DNA of 64,000 bases, taken from assembly GCA_963731285.1 (NCBI GenBank), contig CAVSUR010000001.1, forward strand, positions 186,001 to 250,000, written 5' to 3'. Position 1 is the first letter of the stretch, and every line of letters begins with the position of its first letter. This DNA is from CAVSUR01 sp963731285. GTDB lineage: Bacteria; Actinomycetota; Actinomycetes; Streptosporangiales; Streptosporangiaceae. This document shows, one piece after another, positions 35,339 through 44,350 of the stretch. The position numbers and the translations under genes are program-made. The notes under the pieces were generated by a model, which was not told where the DNA came from, made no database searches, and was given only the letters and a program-made list of their open reading frames with translations.

Positions 35339-35557
35339 GTGCGATCGCAGACATACGAGATCACTTTCACGGGCCAGGCAGGCAGCACGCTGCGCGCGGA
35401 ATTTGACGATTGCGAGGTCACTATAGGCCCGGGCACGACCACCCTCCGCGCCGAGCTGCCCGATCAGGGGGCTCTCTCCGGGCTCATGGAGCGGATTACG
35501 GGCCTGGGGCTTGAAGTGATCGACATGCACCTCGTGGCGCGGTCACCTGGTGACTAG
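35339..35557 (+). CDS. 72-residue conserved small protein
   Basis: Starts at a GTG (35339) after GGTGAGG. Predicted alpha/beta: YEITFTGQAGSTLRAEFDDC, EVTIGPGTTTLRAELPD, then a helix QGALSGLMERITGLGLEV and a strand IDMHLVA, a plait-like layout similar to ACT or BON-sized domains but without their motifs. No membrane part. A decayed copy lies beside the decayed LAL regulator (20.84-21.06 kb), so the pair regulator plus small protein was inherited as a unit; it may modulate the regulator or be its first target. Its stop shares the CTAG with the stop of the convergent lipid kinase gene. Confidence 0.7.
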   Translation: MRSQTYEITFTGQAGSTLRAEFDDCEVTIGPGTTTLRAELPDQGALSGLMERITGLGLEVIDMHLVARSPGD

Positions 35558-36921
35558 CCCGGATCCGGCCCGGTACTGACGCTAAGACGGCGCTGTGCCC
35601 AGAACGCCGCGAGGTGCCGCAGCCTGGCCCAGTTCACTGGGGGCTTCGGCGGGGGGATGCCCGGGCGATCCCGAGGCACCCAGACGCGCAGCGCGCCGGG
35701 ACGGATCGTGCACTCCACCGGCGTGGGCATCGATACCGCCTCGCCGTCGATGCCGACCGGGATCTGCGCCGCGTCAGCGGTGATTTCGATCCTCTTCGCA
35801 GTCAGCGTGCTCAGCCCGGCCGCATGCGCGCCGTGCAGCAGGCCAACGGCCTGCCGCGCAGTAGCCACCGTGACGCCCACCACGCCGAGCAGGCCGCGAT
35901 CCAGCCGCGCGCGGCGGCTCAGCCCGGCGATGTCCCCGGTTCCGTACGGGTTGTTGGCCACCAGGAGCGCCTGCGGCGCCCTGATCTCCGTGCCGTCCGC
36001 CCGCGCCGTGAGCCGGGCTCCGCGGTGGCCTTGCAGCAGGTCGGGGAGCAGGTCCAGCGTGGTGTTCCGCTTATCGCCGCGGTAGGCCGGGCTCTCGACG
36101 ATCTCCGCGTAGGCGCCGAACGACGCGTTGTTGACGAACGTCTGACCGCCGATCACCCCGAGGTCGACGCGCAGTTCGACGCCATCGGACAGCGCGGTCA
36201 GGCACGCCGCAGGGTCGTCGCGGTCCAGCCCGAGATCGAGGGCAAAGTGGTTACGCGTGCCGGCGGTGATGACCAGGAACGGGATCTGGTGCTCGGCGGC
36301 GACGCCGGCCACCAGGGCCTGCGTGCCGTCGCCCCCGGCCACACCCAGCAGATCGGCGCCCCTGGCCACGGCCGCACGCGCCACCGCGGCGACGTCGACC
36401 GGTTCCGGCCCGTTCATCAGGAACACCTCGGCGCCCAGATTTTCTGCCTTGCGTTTCAGGTCAAACTTCGAGACCTTCCCGCCCCCGGACTTCGGGTTCA
36501 TGATCAGGAACGGGCGCCGGGCGGGCGGCCGCACCGGGCGCTCGGGCATGCGCCAGCCTGCTCCGTCGCCGGCCAGCGCCAAGCGCGCGGTCATGCCCGC
36601 GAGCAGCCACGCGGCGGCCGACACAACCGCCACCCAGAGCAGGCCGGCGAACGCGTACACGACGATCACGGCGACCGGCGCCAGGACGAAGGCCGCGAGC
36701 GCCAGCCAGCGCCGCATGCCCCGCTGGGAAAGGCAGAAAAACGCGGCCGCCAGGCTCACCGCAGCCGCTCCCATACCCACGGCCAGCATCGCGACACTCT
36801 TCAGGCCGGCGAAAACCGCCAAGATCAGCACCGCCAGGCCTGCTAGCACGAAACTCAGCCGCGCCAGCCAGCGCCGCGAGCGTGTGGCCCGCGGACTCGC
36901 CTCCGGCGTCACGGTCTCCAT
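35554..36921 (-). CDS. Diacylglycerol/lipid kinase with N-terminal membrane domain
   Basis: 455 residues. Residues about 20-110 form four membrane spans, not usual in DgkB/YegS enzymes, followed by the catalytic domain: substrate loop FLIMNPKSGGGKV (138-150), nucleotide loop GVAGGDGTQALVA (GGDGT at 196-200), VITAGTRNHFALDLGLDRDD, FVNNASFGAYAEIVESPAYRGDKRN (split by the lid) and VGIDGEAVSMPTPV near the end. It should phosphorylate diacylglycerol or a related lipid with ATP at the membrane. The palindrome (36956-36973) is only 35 bases upstream, and the -10-like GACTAT ends six bases before the ATG, so the mRNA could be leaderless. Confidence 0.9.
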   Translation of the reverse strand: METVTPEASPRATRSRRWLARLSFVLAGLAVLILAVFAGLKSVAMLAVGMGAAAVSLAAAFFCLSQRGMRRWLALAAFVLAPVAVIVVYAFAGLLWVAVVSAAAWLLAGMTARLALAGDGAGWRMPERPVRPPARRPFLIMNPKSGGGKVSKFDLKRKAENLGAEVFLMNGPEPVDVAAVARAAVARGADLLGVAGGDGTQALVAGVAAEHQIPFLVITAGTRNHFALDLGLDRDDPAACLTALSDGVELRVDLGVIGGQTFVNNASFGAYAEIVESPAYRGDKRNTTLDLLPDLLQGHRGARLTARADGTEIRAPQALLVANNPYGTGDIAGLSRRARLDRGLLGVVGVTVATARQAVGLLHGAHAAGLSTLTAKRIEITADAAQIPVGIDGEAVSMPTPVECTIRPGALRVWVPRDRPGIPPPKPPVNWARLRHLAAFWAQRRLSVSTGPDPG

Positions 36922-36926
36922 GGCCT

Positions 36927-37001
36927 ATAGTCGCATGCCGACGGCTCCCGGTACCTCACCCGCGGGAGGGTGATGACGCGGACCCAGCCGCCAGGGATGC
37001 T
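36927..37001. promoter_or_regulatory. Shared bidirectional palindrome promoter (lipid kinase / SulP)
   Basis: TCACCCGCGGGAGGGTGA at 36956-36973. Minus side: GACTAT (36932-36927) after 23 bases for the lipid kinase. Plus side: GATGCT (36996-37001) after 22 bases for the SulP gene, whose start is 125 bases further on. Confidence 0.65.
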
Positions 37002-37125
37002 GGCAGCACGCAGGAAACCGCTCCCGTGTCCGCTGCTGGCCGGGCTGCGCGCTCGGAAGGACAGTCACCCGCGGGAACCATGAAATGCTGCGGGAGGGGC
37101 AGGCTGGGTCCTGGCTTGTGGAGAT

Positions 37126-38958
37126 ATGATGCCGATGTTCGCAGTGGGGCGTGGGCTGAGCCTGTCGCCCTTCCGCCGCGACTGGCTGACCAGGGACATC
37201 GTAGCGGGTGTGGTGCTCACGACGCTGCTGGTCCCGCAGGGCATGGCCTATGCGGAACTGGCGGGCCTGCCGCCGATCACCGGCCTGTACACGTCGATCA
37301 TGTGCCTGCTCGGGTATGCAGTGTTCGGCCCGTCACGGATCCTGGTCCTGGGGCCTGATTCCTCCCTGGGACCGATGATCGCGGCGACGATCCTGCCGCT
37401 CATCGCGGCCAACGGCGACGCCAAGCGGGCGGTCGCGCTGGCGTCGGTTCTCGCGATCATGGTCGCGGCGATCATGATCGTGGCGGCGGTCGGCAAGCTC
37501 GGCTTCATCGCTGACCTGATCTCCAAGCCGACGATGATCGGCTACATGAACGGCCTGGCGCTGACCATCCTGGTCGGGCAGCTGCCGAAGCTGTTCGGGT
37601 TCAAGGTCGAGGCCGACGGCCTGATCGGCGAGATCGCCGGGTTCGTCAGGGGCCTGGCCCACGGGGAGGCGGTGGCCGCCGCGGCCGCGGTCGGGATCGC
37701 CGGGATCGCGGTGATCCTGGTGCTGCAGCGCTGGCTGCCCAAGGTCCCGGCGGTGCTGATCATGGTAGTGCTGGCCATCGCGGCGACCACGGTCTTCAGC
37801 CTGGCCCAGCATGGCGTCAGCCTGGTCGGAGTGCTCCCTAAGGGCTTCCCGCCGCTGACGATCCCGTCCGTCCGGTTGTCCGACCTCGGGCCCCTGTTCG
37901 CCGGGGCGCTGGGGATTGCCTTGGTCTCCCTCGCCGACACGATCTCCACCGCGTCGGCGTTCGCGGCCCGCTCCGGGCAGGAGATCGACGGCAACGGCGA
38001 GATGATCGGCATCGGCGCAGCGAACCTGGTGGCCGGGCTGTTCCAGGGTTTCCCGGTGAGCACCAGCGGGTCGCGGACCGCGGTGGCAGAACGGTCAGGC
38101 GCGAAGACCCAGATCACCGGGGTCACCGGGGCGGTCCTGATCATTCTCATGATCGTGCTCGTCCCGGGCTTGTTCCGTAACCTGCCGCAGCCGGCCCTGG
38201 CTGCGGTGGTGATCACCGCGTCGCTGTCCCTGGCCGACGTCCCGGGCACGATGCGGCTGTGGCGGCAGCGCAAGGCGGAGTGCCTGCTGTCGCTCGCAGC
38301 CTTCGGCGGTGTTGCCCTGCTTGGCGTGCTGCCCGGGATCGCGATCGCGGTCGGCCTGTCGATCCTCAACGTCTTCCGGCGGGCGTGGTGGCCGCACGAC
38401 ACCGAGCTCGGGCGCGTGGCAGGGCTGGAGGGTTTCCACGACACGCACCTGCACCCGGAGGCCTGGCACCTGCCCGGCCTGGTGATCTACCGGTTCGACG
38501 CACCGCTGTTCTTCGCCAACGCCAAGACGTTCCGCGACGAGGTCCGGCGGCTAGCCCGGGCCGATCCGCCGCCCACCTGGATCCTGATCGCGGCCGAGCC
38601 GGTGACCGACGTGGACACGACCGCGTCCGACGTGCTGGAGGACCTCGACGAAGCCCTGAACGCCCAGGGCATCAGCCTGGTATTCGCCGAGCTCAAGGAC
38701 CCGGTACGGACCAAGATCGAGCGCTACGGGCTAACCCGCACGATCGACCCGCGCCACTTCTTCCCGACCATCGCCGCCGCCGTCGCTGCGTTCCGTGACG
38801 AAACCGGCGCCCAATGGACCGCCCGGCCAGCCCGAAGCCGACCGGGGGGGCCCAGGGCAGGCGGCCGCCGGAACCGGCCCGCAGAGCGACATGCCCGCAT
38901 CACCACCAGCCGACTAGGGAACCGACCTACCGCGAAACCGGCGTCGACTTGGCCATAG
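37126..38958 (+). CDS. SulP-family anion transporter with STAS domain
   Basis: 610 residues. Start ATG at 37126 or 37129 after TGGAG. Membrane core about residues 20-420: RDWLTRDIVAGVVLTTLLVPQGMAYAEL, GLYTSIMCLLGYAVFGPSR, LGPDSSLGPMIAATI, and the motif EIDGNGEMIGIGAANLVAGLFQGFPVSTSGSRTA. STAS domain about 430-560 (VIYRFDAPLFFANAKTFRDE, TDVDTTASDVLEDLDEAL). Family members move sulfate, bicarbonate or other anions with Na+ or H+. In a pH- or energy-stress cluster bicarbonate is attractive but unproven. The last 45 residues are Arg/Pro-rich and run towards a decayed gene, so the tail may be acquired. Confidence 0.93.
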   Translation: MMPMFAVGRGLSLSPFRRDWLTRDIVAGVVLTTLLVPQGMAYAELAGLPPITGLYTSIMCLLGYAVFGPSRILVLGPDSSLGPMIAATILPLIAANGDAKRAVALASVLAIMVAAIMIVAAVGKLGFIADLISKPTMIGYMNGLALTILVGQLPKLFGFKVEADGLIGEIAGFVRGLAHGEAVAAAAAVGIAGIAVILVLQRWLPKVPAVLIMVVLAIAATTVFSLAQHGVSLVGVLPKGFPPLTIPSVRLSDLGPLFAGALGIALVSLADTISTASAFAARSGQEIDGNGEMIGIGAANLVAGLFQGFPVSTSGSRTAVAERSGAKTQITGVTGAVLIILMIVLVPGLFRNLPQPALAAVVITASLSLADVPGTMRLWRQRKAECLLSLAAFGGVALLGVLPGIAIAVGLSILNVFRRAWWPHDTELGRVAGLEGFHDTHLHPEAWHLPGLVIYRFDAPLFFANAKTFRDEVRRLARADPPPTWILIAAEPVTDVDTTASDVLEDLDEALNAQGISLVFAELKDPVRTKIERYGLTRTIDPRHFFPTIAAAVAAFRDETGAQWTARPARSRPGGPRAGGRRNRPAERHARITTSRLGNRPTAKPASTWP

Positions 38959-39029
38959 GCCTGCTGCCGGTGGCCGACGGCTGGGCGCAGCGGATGCTAG
39001 CCGAGCCGCGGCTCGGGCTGCCATGCTGG

Positions 39030-39542
39030 TCGGCGCGCTGGTCCGCGGTTATCCGGCTGTTGGTGAAGGTCCGCGGGGGCGGGGCGCTGGAGCTGAAGGC
39101 ATACCGGGGCAGCCCGGAATCCTCAAGGTGGCTGGCCGCGCCCGCGGGCACCTGGAGTCCTGGGGAAAGTAGTCCTTTCCCTGTCACCCACTCCGCCGCG
39201 ACAGCGGTGACCCGGTCGGCTGGCAGCCAGTAGGCAAGAGGCAGCGGATCATCTGGTTCTCGCTGGCCAATGGGCCGGTCGTGGCACCGCCGCGAGGCTG
39301 AGCGGCGGGCCGGGGTTGCGAGGTGGAGATCACCGAGGTCCGCGGGGGCGGCCAGGACTGGTGATCCCTGGGCTTGGAGGTGACCGGCCCCGCCGATCTG
39401 CTTCGCAGCGTGCTTAAGGCCACCGCCGCGCTCGTGATCGCCGGGGCCATGCCCAGCGGCGCGGAACCCGGCCCGGATGAGTCCGTGTCTTATATGCAGT
39501 GGCTGTGCTAGCGGCCGAGCACCTGCGACGCCGACGCCTGAC
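39030..39542 (+). pseudogene. Decayed copy of the CYTH-like protein gene
   Basis: DNA is clearly related to 21.49-22.04 kb: VKVRGGGALELKAYRGSP, then LKVAGRARGHLESWGK in another frame, SFPVTH, and later VEITEVRGGGQDW, LGLEVTGPADLLRS and the end DESVSYMQWLC-stop. Several in-frame stops and frameshifts. In this block the SulP gene is intact and this gene is broken, the opposite of the 21-24 kb block. Confidence 0.8.
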
Positions 39543-39867
39543 GACGCCCCTCTGCCGGGCCGACTAATGTTAGCGGCCACATTGTTGTGCATAGACCACT
39601 GCTCGGCGGGGAGGTCGTGCGAGGGCTGGTTCGATAGGAGGCAGCCCACAAAGGCACTCCAATTCTGGGAGCAGGATCGGGAGCACCGAGGTGCCGCCCG
39701 GTGCGGTCAGCCGGAGCCAAGCAATGCCTCCACACCGCGCAGCGAGGCATCGCCTGGCAGATGCCGTCAGTGCGCGGAAGCGCTGACCCGGATGCCCGCG
39801 AGCCGTCAGATCAGCGGCAACGGCAGCAGACGTTGCCTGGCGGATTCCTGGATGACATCGTGCGGGC
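39543..39867. other. Gene-free stretch
   Basis: About 325 bases between the decayed CYTH-like copy and the DUF2254 gene. No reliable frame, palindrome or RNA seen. Confidence 0.5.
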
Positions 39868-41094
39868 ATGGTGATGCAGCCACGTGCAGCCCGCCCGCTC
39901 GGGCGATTTAACCGGCCCCGGCGCCGGCTGCGGGCCGGTCTTGTGCAGCTGCTGTGCACGCTGGTTGGGCTGGTGCTTGGCCTGCTGCTGCCCCGGATCA
40001 CCGCCGCGCCGACTGTCGCCAGCACCCGGGTGACGGAAACGCTGGTCGCGGTGGGCTTCGGCGTCCTGGGGCTGGTGAGCATCATCTTCTCGCTGCTTTT
40101 CCTGGTCTTGCAATGGGCCTTCAGCAGCTTGTCGCCCCGGCTGAACCTGTTCCGTGACGACCCGATCGTGTGGCGGACGTTTGGGCTGGCTATTGGGGTG
40201 TTCGTGTTCTCAGTCACCTCTGCCCTGGCCATCGGCGACCAGCCGGACGTGTCGGTGATCGTGCCGGCCGCGGAGGTGGTGGCGATGCTTGCCTCCCTCG
40301 CCTTGATCCGGAGCCTGCAGGTGAAAGCATTTGCCTCAATTCAGCTGGCGCCCACGCTGGCGGCCATCGCGGACCAGGGCCACGGCATCCTTGATGACCT
40401 GTACCACCGGCCGTTCCCGGCAGACCGGCAGCCGGCTGCCCCATTGCCGCCGCTGCGCAGGGTGGTCAGTTGGCCGCACCGCCAGGTGACCTTGCAGCAA
40501 CTCGACATAGCCCGGCTGCTGCGTGCCGCTGGCGGCGCTGTGATCGTATTGCGGGCTGGTATAGGTGACACGCTTCAGCAAGGGGCTCCGGTCGCTGCTC
40601 TGCACGGTGGCGAGGTGGCCGACGCGGCGGTACTCGGCGGGCTGGTGACCGGGCAGGAGCGCACCTTCGACCAGGATCCGCTGTTCGCGTTCCGCCTGCT
40701 GGCCGACATTGGTCTGCGGGCGCTGTCGCCGGCGGTGAACGACCCGGCGACTGCCGTTCAGGTGCTGGACACGATGGAGAGCCTTCTCCAGCCCCTGGCA
40801 TCACGTGATCTGGACATGGCCGATGTAGTCGATGGCGCCAGGGCTGTCCGGGTGGTACTGGCACTTCCATCCTGGGATGACTACTTGCGTACCGGCCTGG
40901 ACGATCTCATCGAGTCAGCATCTCGGTCTCCCATGGTGTTGCTGCGGGTACGGGTATTGCTCGCCAGCCTGCTGAACGCCGCGCCGTCGGCGCGCCAGCC
41001 GCAGATCGCCCGGCGGCTCCATCGCGCCGAAGAGCTCGGGCTCGGCAACTTCCCAGCGATCTGGCATGCTGCGAGCGGCGGGGATCCCGGCTGA
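39868..41094 (+). CDS. DUF2254-family membrane protein
   Basis: 408 residues from the ATG at 39868. Four membrane spans in the first 150 residues (about 22-42, 55-85, 105-125, 130-147) with the family motif VASTRVTETLVAVGFGVLGLVSIIFSLLFLVLQWAFSSLSPR. A soluble C-terminal part follows with RTFDQDPLFAFRLLADIGLRALSPAVNDPATAVQVLD, the best-conserved box of DUF2254. Function unknown; thought to be envelope-associated. No regulon palindrome was found upstream, so it may lie outside the regulon. Confidence 0.88.
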   Translation: MVMQPRAARPLGRFNRPRRRLRAGLVQLLCTLVGLVLGLLLPRITAAPTVASTRVTETLVAVGFGVLGLVSIIFSLLFLVLQWAFSSLSPRLNLFRDDPIVWRTFGLAIGVFVFSVTSALAIGDQPDVSVIVPAAEVVAMLASLALIRSLQVKAFASIQLAPTLAAIADQGHGILDDLYHRPFPADRQPAAPLPPLRRVVSWPHRQVTLQQLDIARLLRAAGGAVIVLRAGIGDTLQQGAPVAALHGGEVADAAVLGGLVTGQERTFDQDPLFAFRLLADIGLRALSPAVNDPATAVQVLDTMESLLQPLASRDLDMADVVDGARAVRVVLALPSWDDYLRTGLDDLIESASRSPMVLLRVRVLLASLLNAAPSARQPQIARRLHRAEELGLGNFPAIWHAASGGDPG

Positions 41095-41263
41095 CTCAGT
41101 AGTCGACCGGTTCATGAGAAGACCGAGACTCAGGCTCTGGGTAGGATGCGCGATAACGCCGAATTTCGCCGGAAATCAGTTACGTCATCGGGCGCTGACC
41201 TTGGCGGTCGTCGATGATTTCCGTCGCGACCGCAAACGGGGTGTGGTGGCTGAGGAGGCCGGC

Positions 41264-42667
41264 ATGGCCAACCTGGAGAAGGTCGACCACATCGTCGTCT
41301 TGATGCTCGAGAACCGCTCGTTTGATCACATGCTCGGGTACCTGTCGCTTGACGGTGGCCGCGGCGATGTCGACGGTTTGCGGGGGGAGTTCGCCAACGA
41401 GCACGACGGGCGCAGCTATCCCGTCCACCATCTCGGCAGCACGGCGATCGCCGATGATCCCGATCACTCCGCCAGCTCGGTCGACCTGCAGGCCGGCGGC
41501 GGCGCGATGAACGGCTTCGTCGCGAGCTTCGCCGATACGCTCGCGCGCCGCGGTGTCCGGGATGGGGATCCGGGCCGGGTGATGGGTTACTACAACGCCG
41601 CCGATGTCCCGGTCTACGATCACCTGGCGCGCGAGTTCGCGGTGTGCGATCGGTGGTTCAGCTCGGTTCCCGGCGCGACCTGGCCCAACCGCCTGTACGC
41701 GATCTGCGGCCGCGCCGCGGGCAGCCGCGATGACCTGCCGCACAACCTTCCCCCGCTGTACGACCAGCCGTCGTTTGTGCGGCATCTGGACGCCCACGGC
41801 ATCTCGTGGCGCTGGTATTCGTTCGAAGCGGCGGGCACCTTGCGTTTCGCCGACGCCCACTATGCGCTCGGCCATCACGACAGGTTCGCGTTCTTCAGCA
41901 GGACCAAAATGAACTGGAAAACCAGGCTCGAGAGGGTCGACGCTGATGCGGCGAGCTTTCTCGAGGACGCCGCCCGGGGCACGCTGCCGTCGGTTGCCTG
42001 GATCGATCCGAACTTCAGCAACTTCAACCCCGTCGGCTTCCAGCCCAATGACGACCATGCACCGGCGGACATCAAGGATGGCCAGGAGCTGGTGCTTGCC
42101 GTCTACCATGCGCTGGCCGCCAGCCCGCAGTGGGAGAAAACGCTGCTGGTCATCTCCTATGACGAGCATGGCGGCTTCTTCGATCACGTCGCGCCGCCCG
42201 GCGCGCCAGACGACGACCCGCAGGTGTTCGGCCGCTACGGCATGCGGGTTCCGGCGCTGGTCGTCTCGCCGTGGGTCGAGCCACGCTCGATATCACATAC
42301 GGTCTTGGATCACACGTCGATTATCAAGACGATCCTGCTGCGGTTCTGCCCCGAAGCGCTCAACGACCCCGAGTGGCATCACGGGCTGCTCGCGCGGGTC
42401 ACGAGCGCCGGGCACCCGTGCTACCTCGGAGCGCGGGTGGCGCACGCCCATGATCTGGGGGAGCTGCTCACCCGCACCGTGCCACGGCCAGCTCCGGCCC
42501 GGTACGCACTGATCCACGACGCCGCGGCGCGCGCGGCAACCAGAACGCGAGGCGAGCCAATCGACGGGGACCCCCTCGTCCTCCACCCAGCGACCGATCT
42601 CCAGATCCGCATCGCCGCAGCGACGCGCGAGCTGAGAAGACGAGGGCACCCGGCAGACCGGCCGTAG
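41264..42667 (+). CDS. Phosphoesterase (phospholipase C / AcpA family)
   Basis: 467 residues from the ATG at 41264, set by GAGGAGG seven bases upstream; the open frame extends back to 41066 without a site. Alkaline-phosphatase-like fold: VDHIVVLMLENRSFDHMLGYL (metal-binding Glu/Asn and nucleophile region, residues about 7-27), DRWFSSVPGATWPNRLYA, SVAWIDPNFSNFNPVG, and the metal box VISYDEHGGFFDHVAPP (about 300-316). Hydrolyses phosphate esters of phospholipids or other substrates. No signal peptide is visible, unlike secreted phospholipases C, so it may act inside the cell. Stands alone between the stress cluster and mobile DNA. Confidence 0.92.
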   Translation: MANLEKVDHIVVLMLENRSFDHMLGYLSLDGGRGDVDGLRGEFANEHDGRSYPVHHLGSTAIADDPDHSASSVDLQAGGGAMNGFVASFADTLARRGVRDGDPGRVMGYYNAADVPVYDHLAREFAVCDRWFSSVPGATWPNRLYAICGRAAGSRDDLPHNLPPLYDQPSFVRHLDAHGISWRWYSFEAAGTLRFADAHYALGHHDRFAFFSRTKMNWKTRLERVDADAASFLEDAARGTLPSVAWIDPNFSNFNPVGFQPNDDHAPADIKDGQELVLAVYHALAASPQWEKTLLVISYDEHGGFFDHVAPPGAPDDDPQVFGRYGMRVPALVVSPWVEPRSISHTVLDHTSIIKTILLRFCPEALNDPEWHHGLLARVTSAGHPCYLGARVAHAHDLGELLTRTVPRPAPARYALIHDAAARAATRTRGEPIDGDPLVLHPATDLQIRIAAATRELRRRGHPADRP

Positions 42668-43187
42668 GTCCACCTTCGGAGCGTCCTGGTCATCCGAGCG
42701 GTCGCTGGCTCACGGCCGAGGAGCCAACTACGGGAGCCAATGCCTCAGACTTCCCCTCACGATGTCTTGTGCATCGGCTGCGCGGCATGGCTGCGCAAGC
42801 GCAGCCTGCCCATCGTTCACAAGATCCATTCGCCGTTTGGTGGCGGCTAACCCCAGTCGCTTGCACGGGGACTGATCCGGCCAGGACCAACACAGCCCGC
42901 TGCGTGCCTGTGAGTGTGGTCTTGCAGGTATCGGCCGTCTTTTAGGGCGGGTCCTGCCAGGTTGGTGGCTGGTGGTGCCGGGTGACTCTCTGCGTGCCTG
43001 ACCGCCTGGCGGCGTGTCTTGGATCGGACATGTCCCCGGTGCTGCCAGCACCGGCCTGGCTACCCTCGCTGGCCTGATCAGGAGCTTGTCCGGCCCTCGT
43101 GCCGTGACCCATCACAGGATTGCCGCGGGAGTTTCCCTCCAGGCCGGTGCCGCCGTTCCAGCATGGCCGATGGAAGGAGAGACCGTC
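42668..43187. other. Gene-free stretch, left flank of an IS110 relic
   Basis: No gene. The 170-200 bases before 43188 are probably the non-coding left end of the IS110-type element that follows; this is where IS110 members carry their guide (bridge) RNA. I could not draw a convincing fold by eye. Confidence 0.4.
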
Positions 43188-44350
43188 ATGGGCATTTGCC
43201 AGGACACCGGCCTGGTCGTGGGGGCCTGGCACTCACCGCGACACCCATACCGCCGCGGTCTGCGACTGCCGGGGACATGCCGTGGCCGGGCTGCGGGTCA
43301 CCGCCGACCCTGATGGCTATGCCGCCGTACTGGCCTGGGCCCGGCAGTCGGCAGGAGATGCCGGGCTGCGGTGGGCTGCGGAAGGCACTCGCCACTACGG
43401 GCTGGGCCTGGCCCGGCACCTGGCCGCGGCGGGCGGGCACGTGGAGGAGACCGGCAGCAGCCGCCATGCGGGTAAGCGCCGCAACGGCAAGAGTGATGCG
43501 ATCGATGCCGTCCGCGCCGCCCGCGAGCTGCTGGCCCGGCCCGCGCCCGCGCAGATGCGCAGCGGGCGGGGACCGCGAGGCGCTGCGGCTGCTGATGTGC
43601 GACCGGGACAACGCGGTGGCCTCGGCCAAGACCGCGCGCACCGTCTTGGCCCCGGTGATCGTCACCGCCCCGGCCAGCCTGCGCGAGCAGCTGCGGCAGA
43701 TCCCGCGTGACCGGCGCGCCAGCGTCTGCGCCGCACTGGCCTGCCCGCCCGGCGCGGACCGGCAGACCCGGGTGCTGCACCAGACCCTGGCCCGCCTCGG
43801 CCAGCGCGTCATCATGCTCGCAAAGACCGCCGCCGACCTGGAAAAGCAGATCACCGCCATCGCCGAGGACATGACACCCGGCCTGGCCGCCGCCGAGCCC
43901 GGCCTCGGCGCGCTTACCGCCGCGCAGATCCTGCTGTCCTGGTCGCAGCCGGGCGGATCCGCAATGAGGCCGCATTCGCCATGCTGCCGGGCACCGCACC
44001 GGTTCCGGTGTCCTCAGGCCGCACCGACCGCCACCGCCCCAACCGGCCCGGCGACCGCCAGCTCAACCGCGCCCTGCAGGTCATCGCCGTCAGCCGGATG
44101 CGCAACCCGCCGCCCGGCGGGGTGCGGGGCGGACCGGCCGGCGGCAGTGCCCCGCCCGTAGGCTTCCCAGCCGGAAGGGCGGGCTGGCTGCGCCCCACCG
44201 CCAGGCAGCAGCCCCGCCGGTCCCGCCAGGCTCCCGGCGCTCGTCCATCCCGCCGCTCTTTCGGACCCTTCCGCGATGACTTCGCGTTCCCACGCGCCGC
44301 TCGCAGGGCCGGGCCGGCCTTGGTCCGGCTGGCGCGCCCGGAGGGCGCGC
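43188..44350 (+). mobile_element. IS110-family transposase relic
   Basis: Start MGICQDTGLVVG after AAGGAGAGA at 43188. A frameshift near 43240 leads to the DEDD domain HRDTHTAAVCDCRGHAVAGL, WAAEGTRHYGLGLARHLAAA and GKSDAIDAVRAARELLA. A second shift near 43565 leads to REALRLLMCDRDNAVASAKT, LREQLRQIPRDRRASVCAAL and ITAIAEDMTPGLAAAEPGLG, and a third near 43970 to AFAMLPGTAPVPVSSGRTDR and HRPNRPGDRQLNRALQVIAV, which contains the catalytic Ser region. The C-terminus then turns to nonsense. Dead copy; a relative of a different subgroup is at 55.7 kb. Confidence 0.8.
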
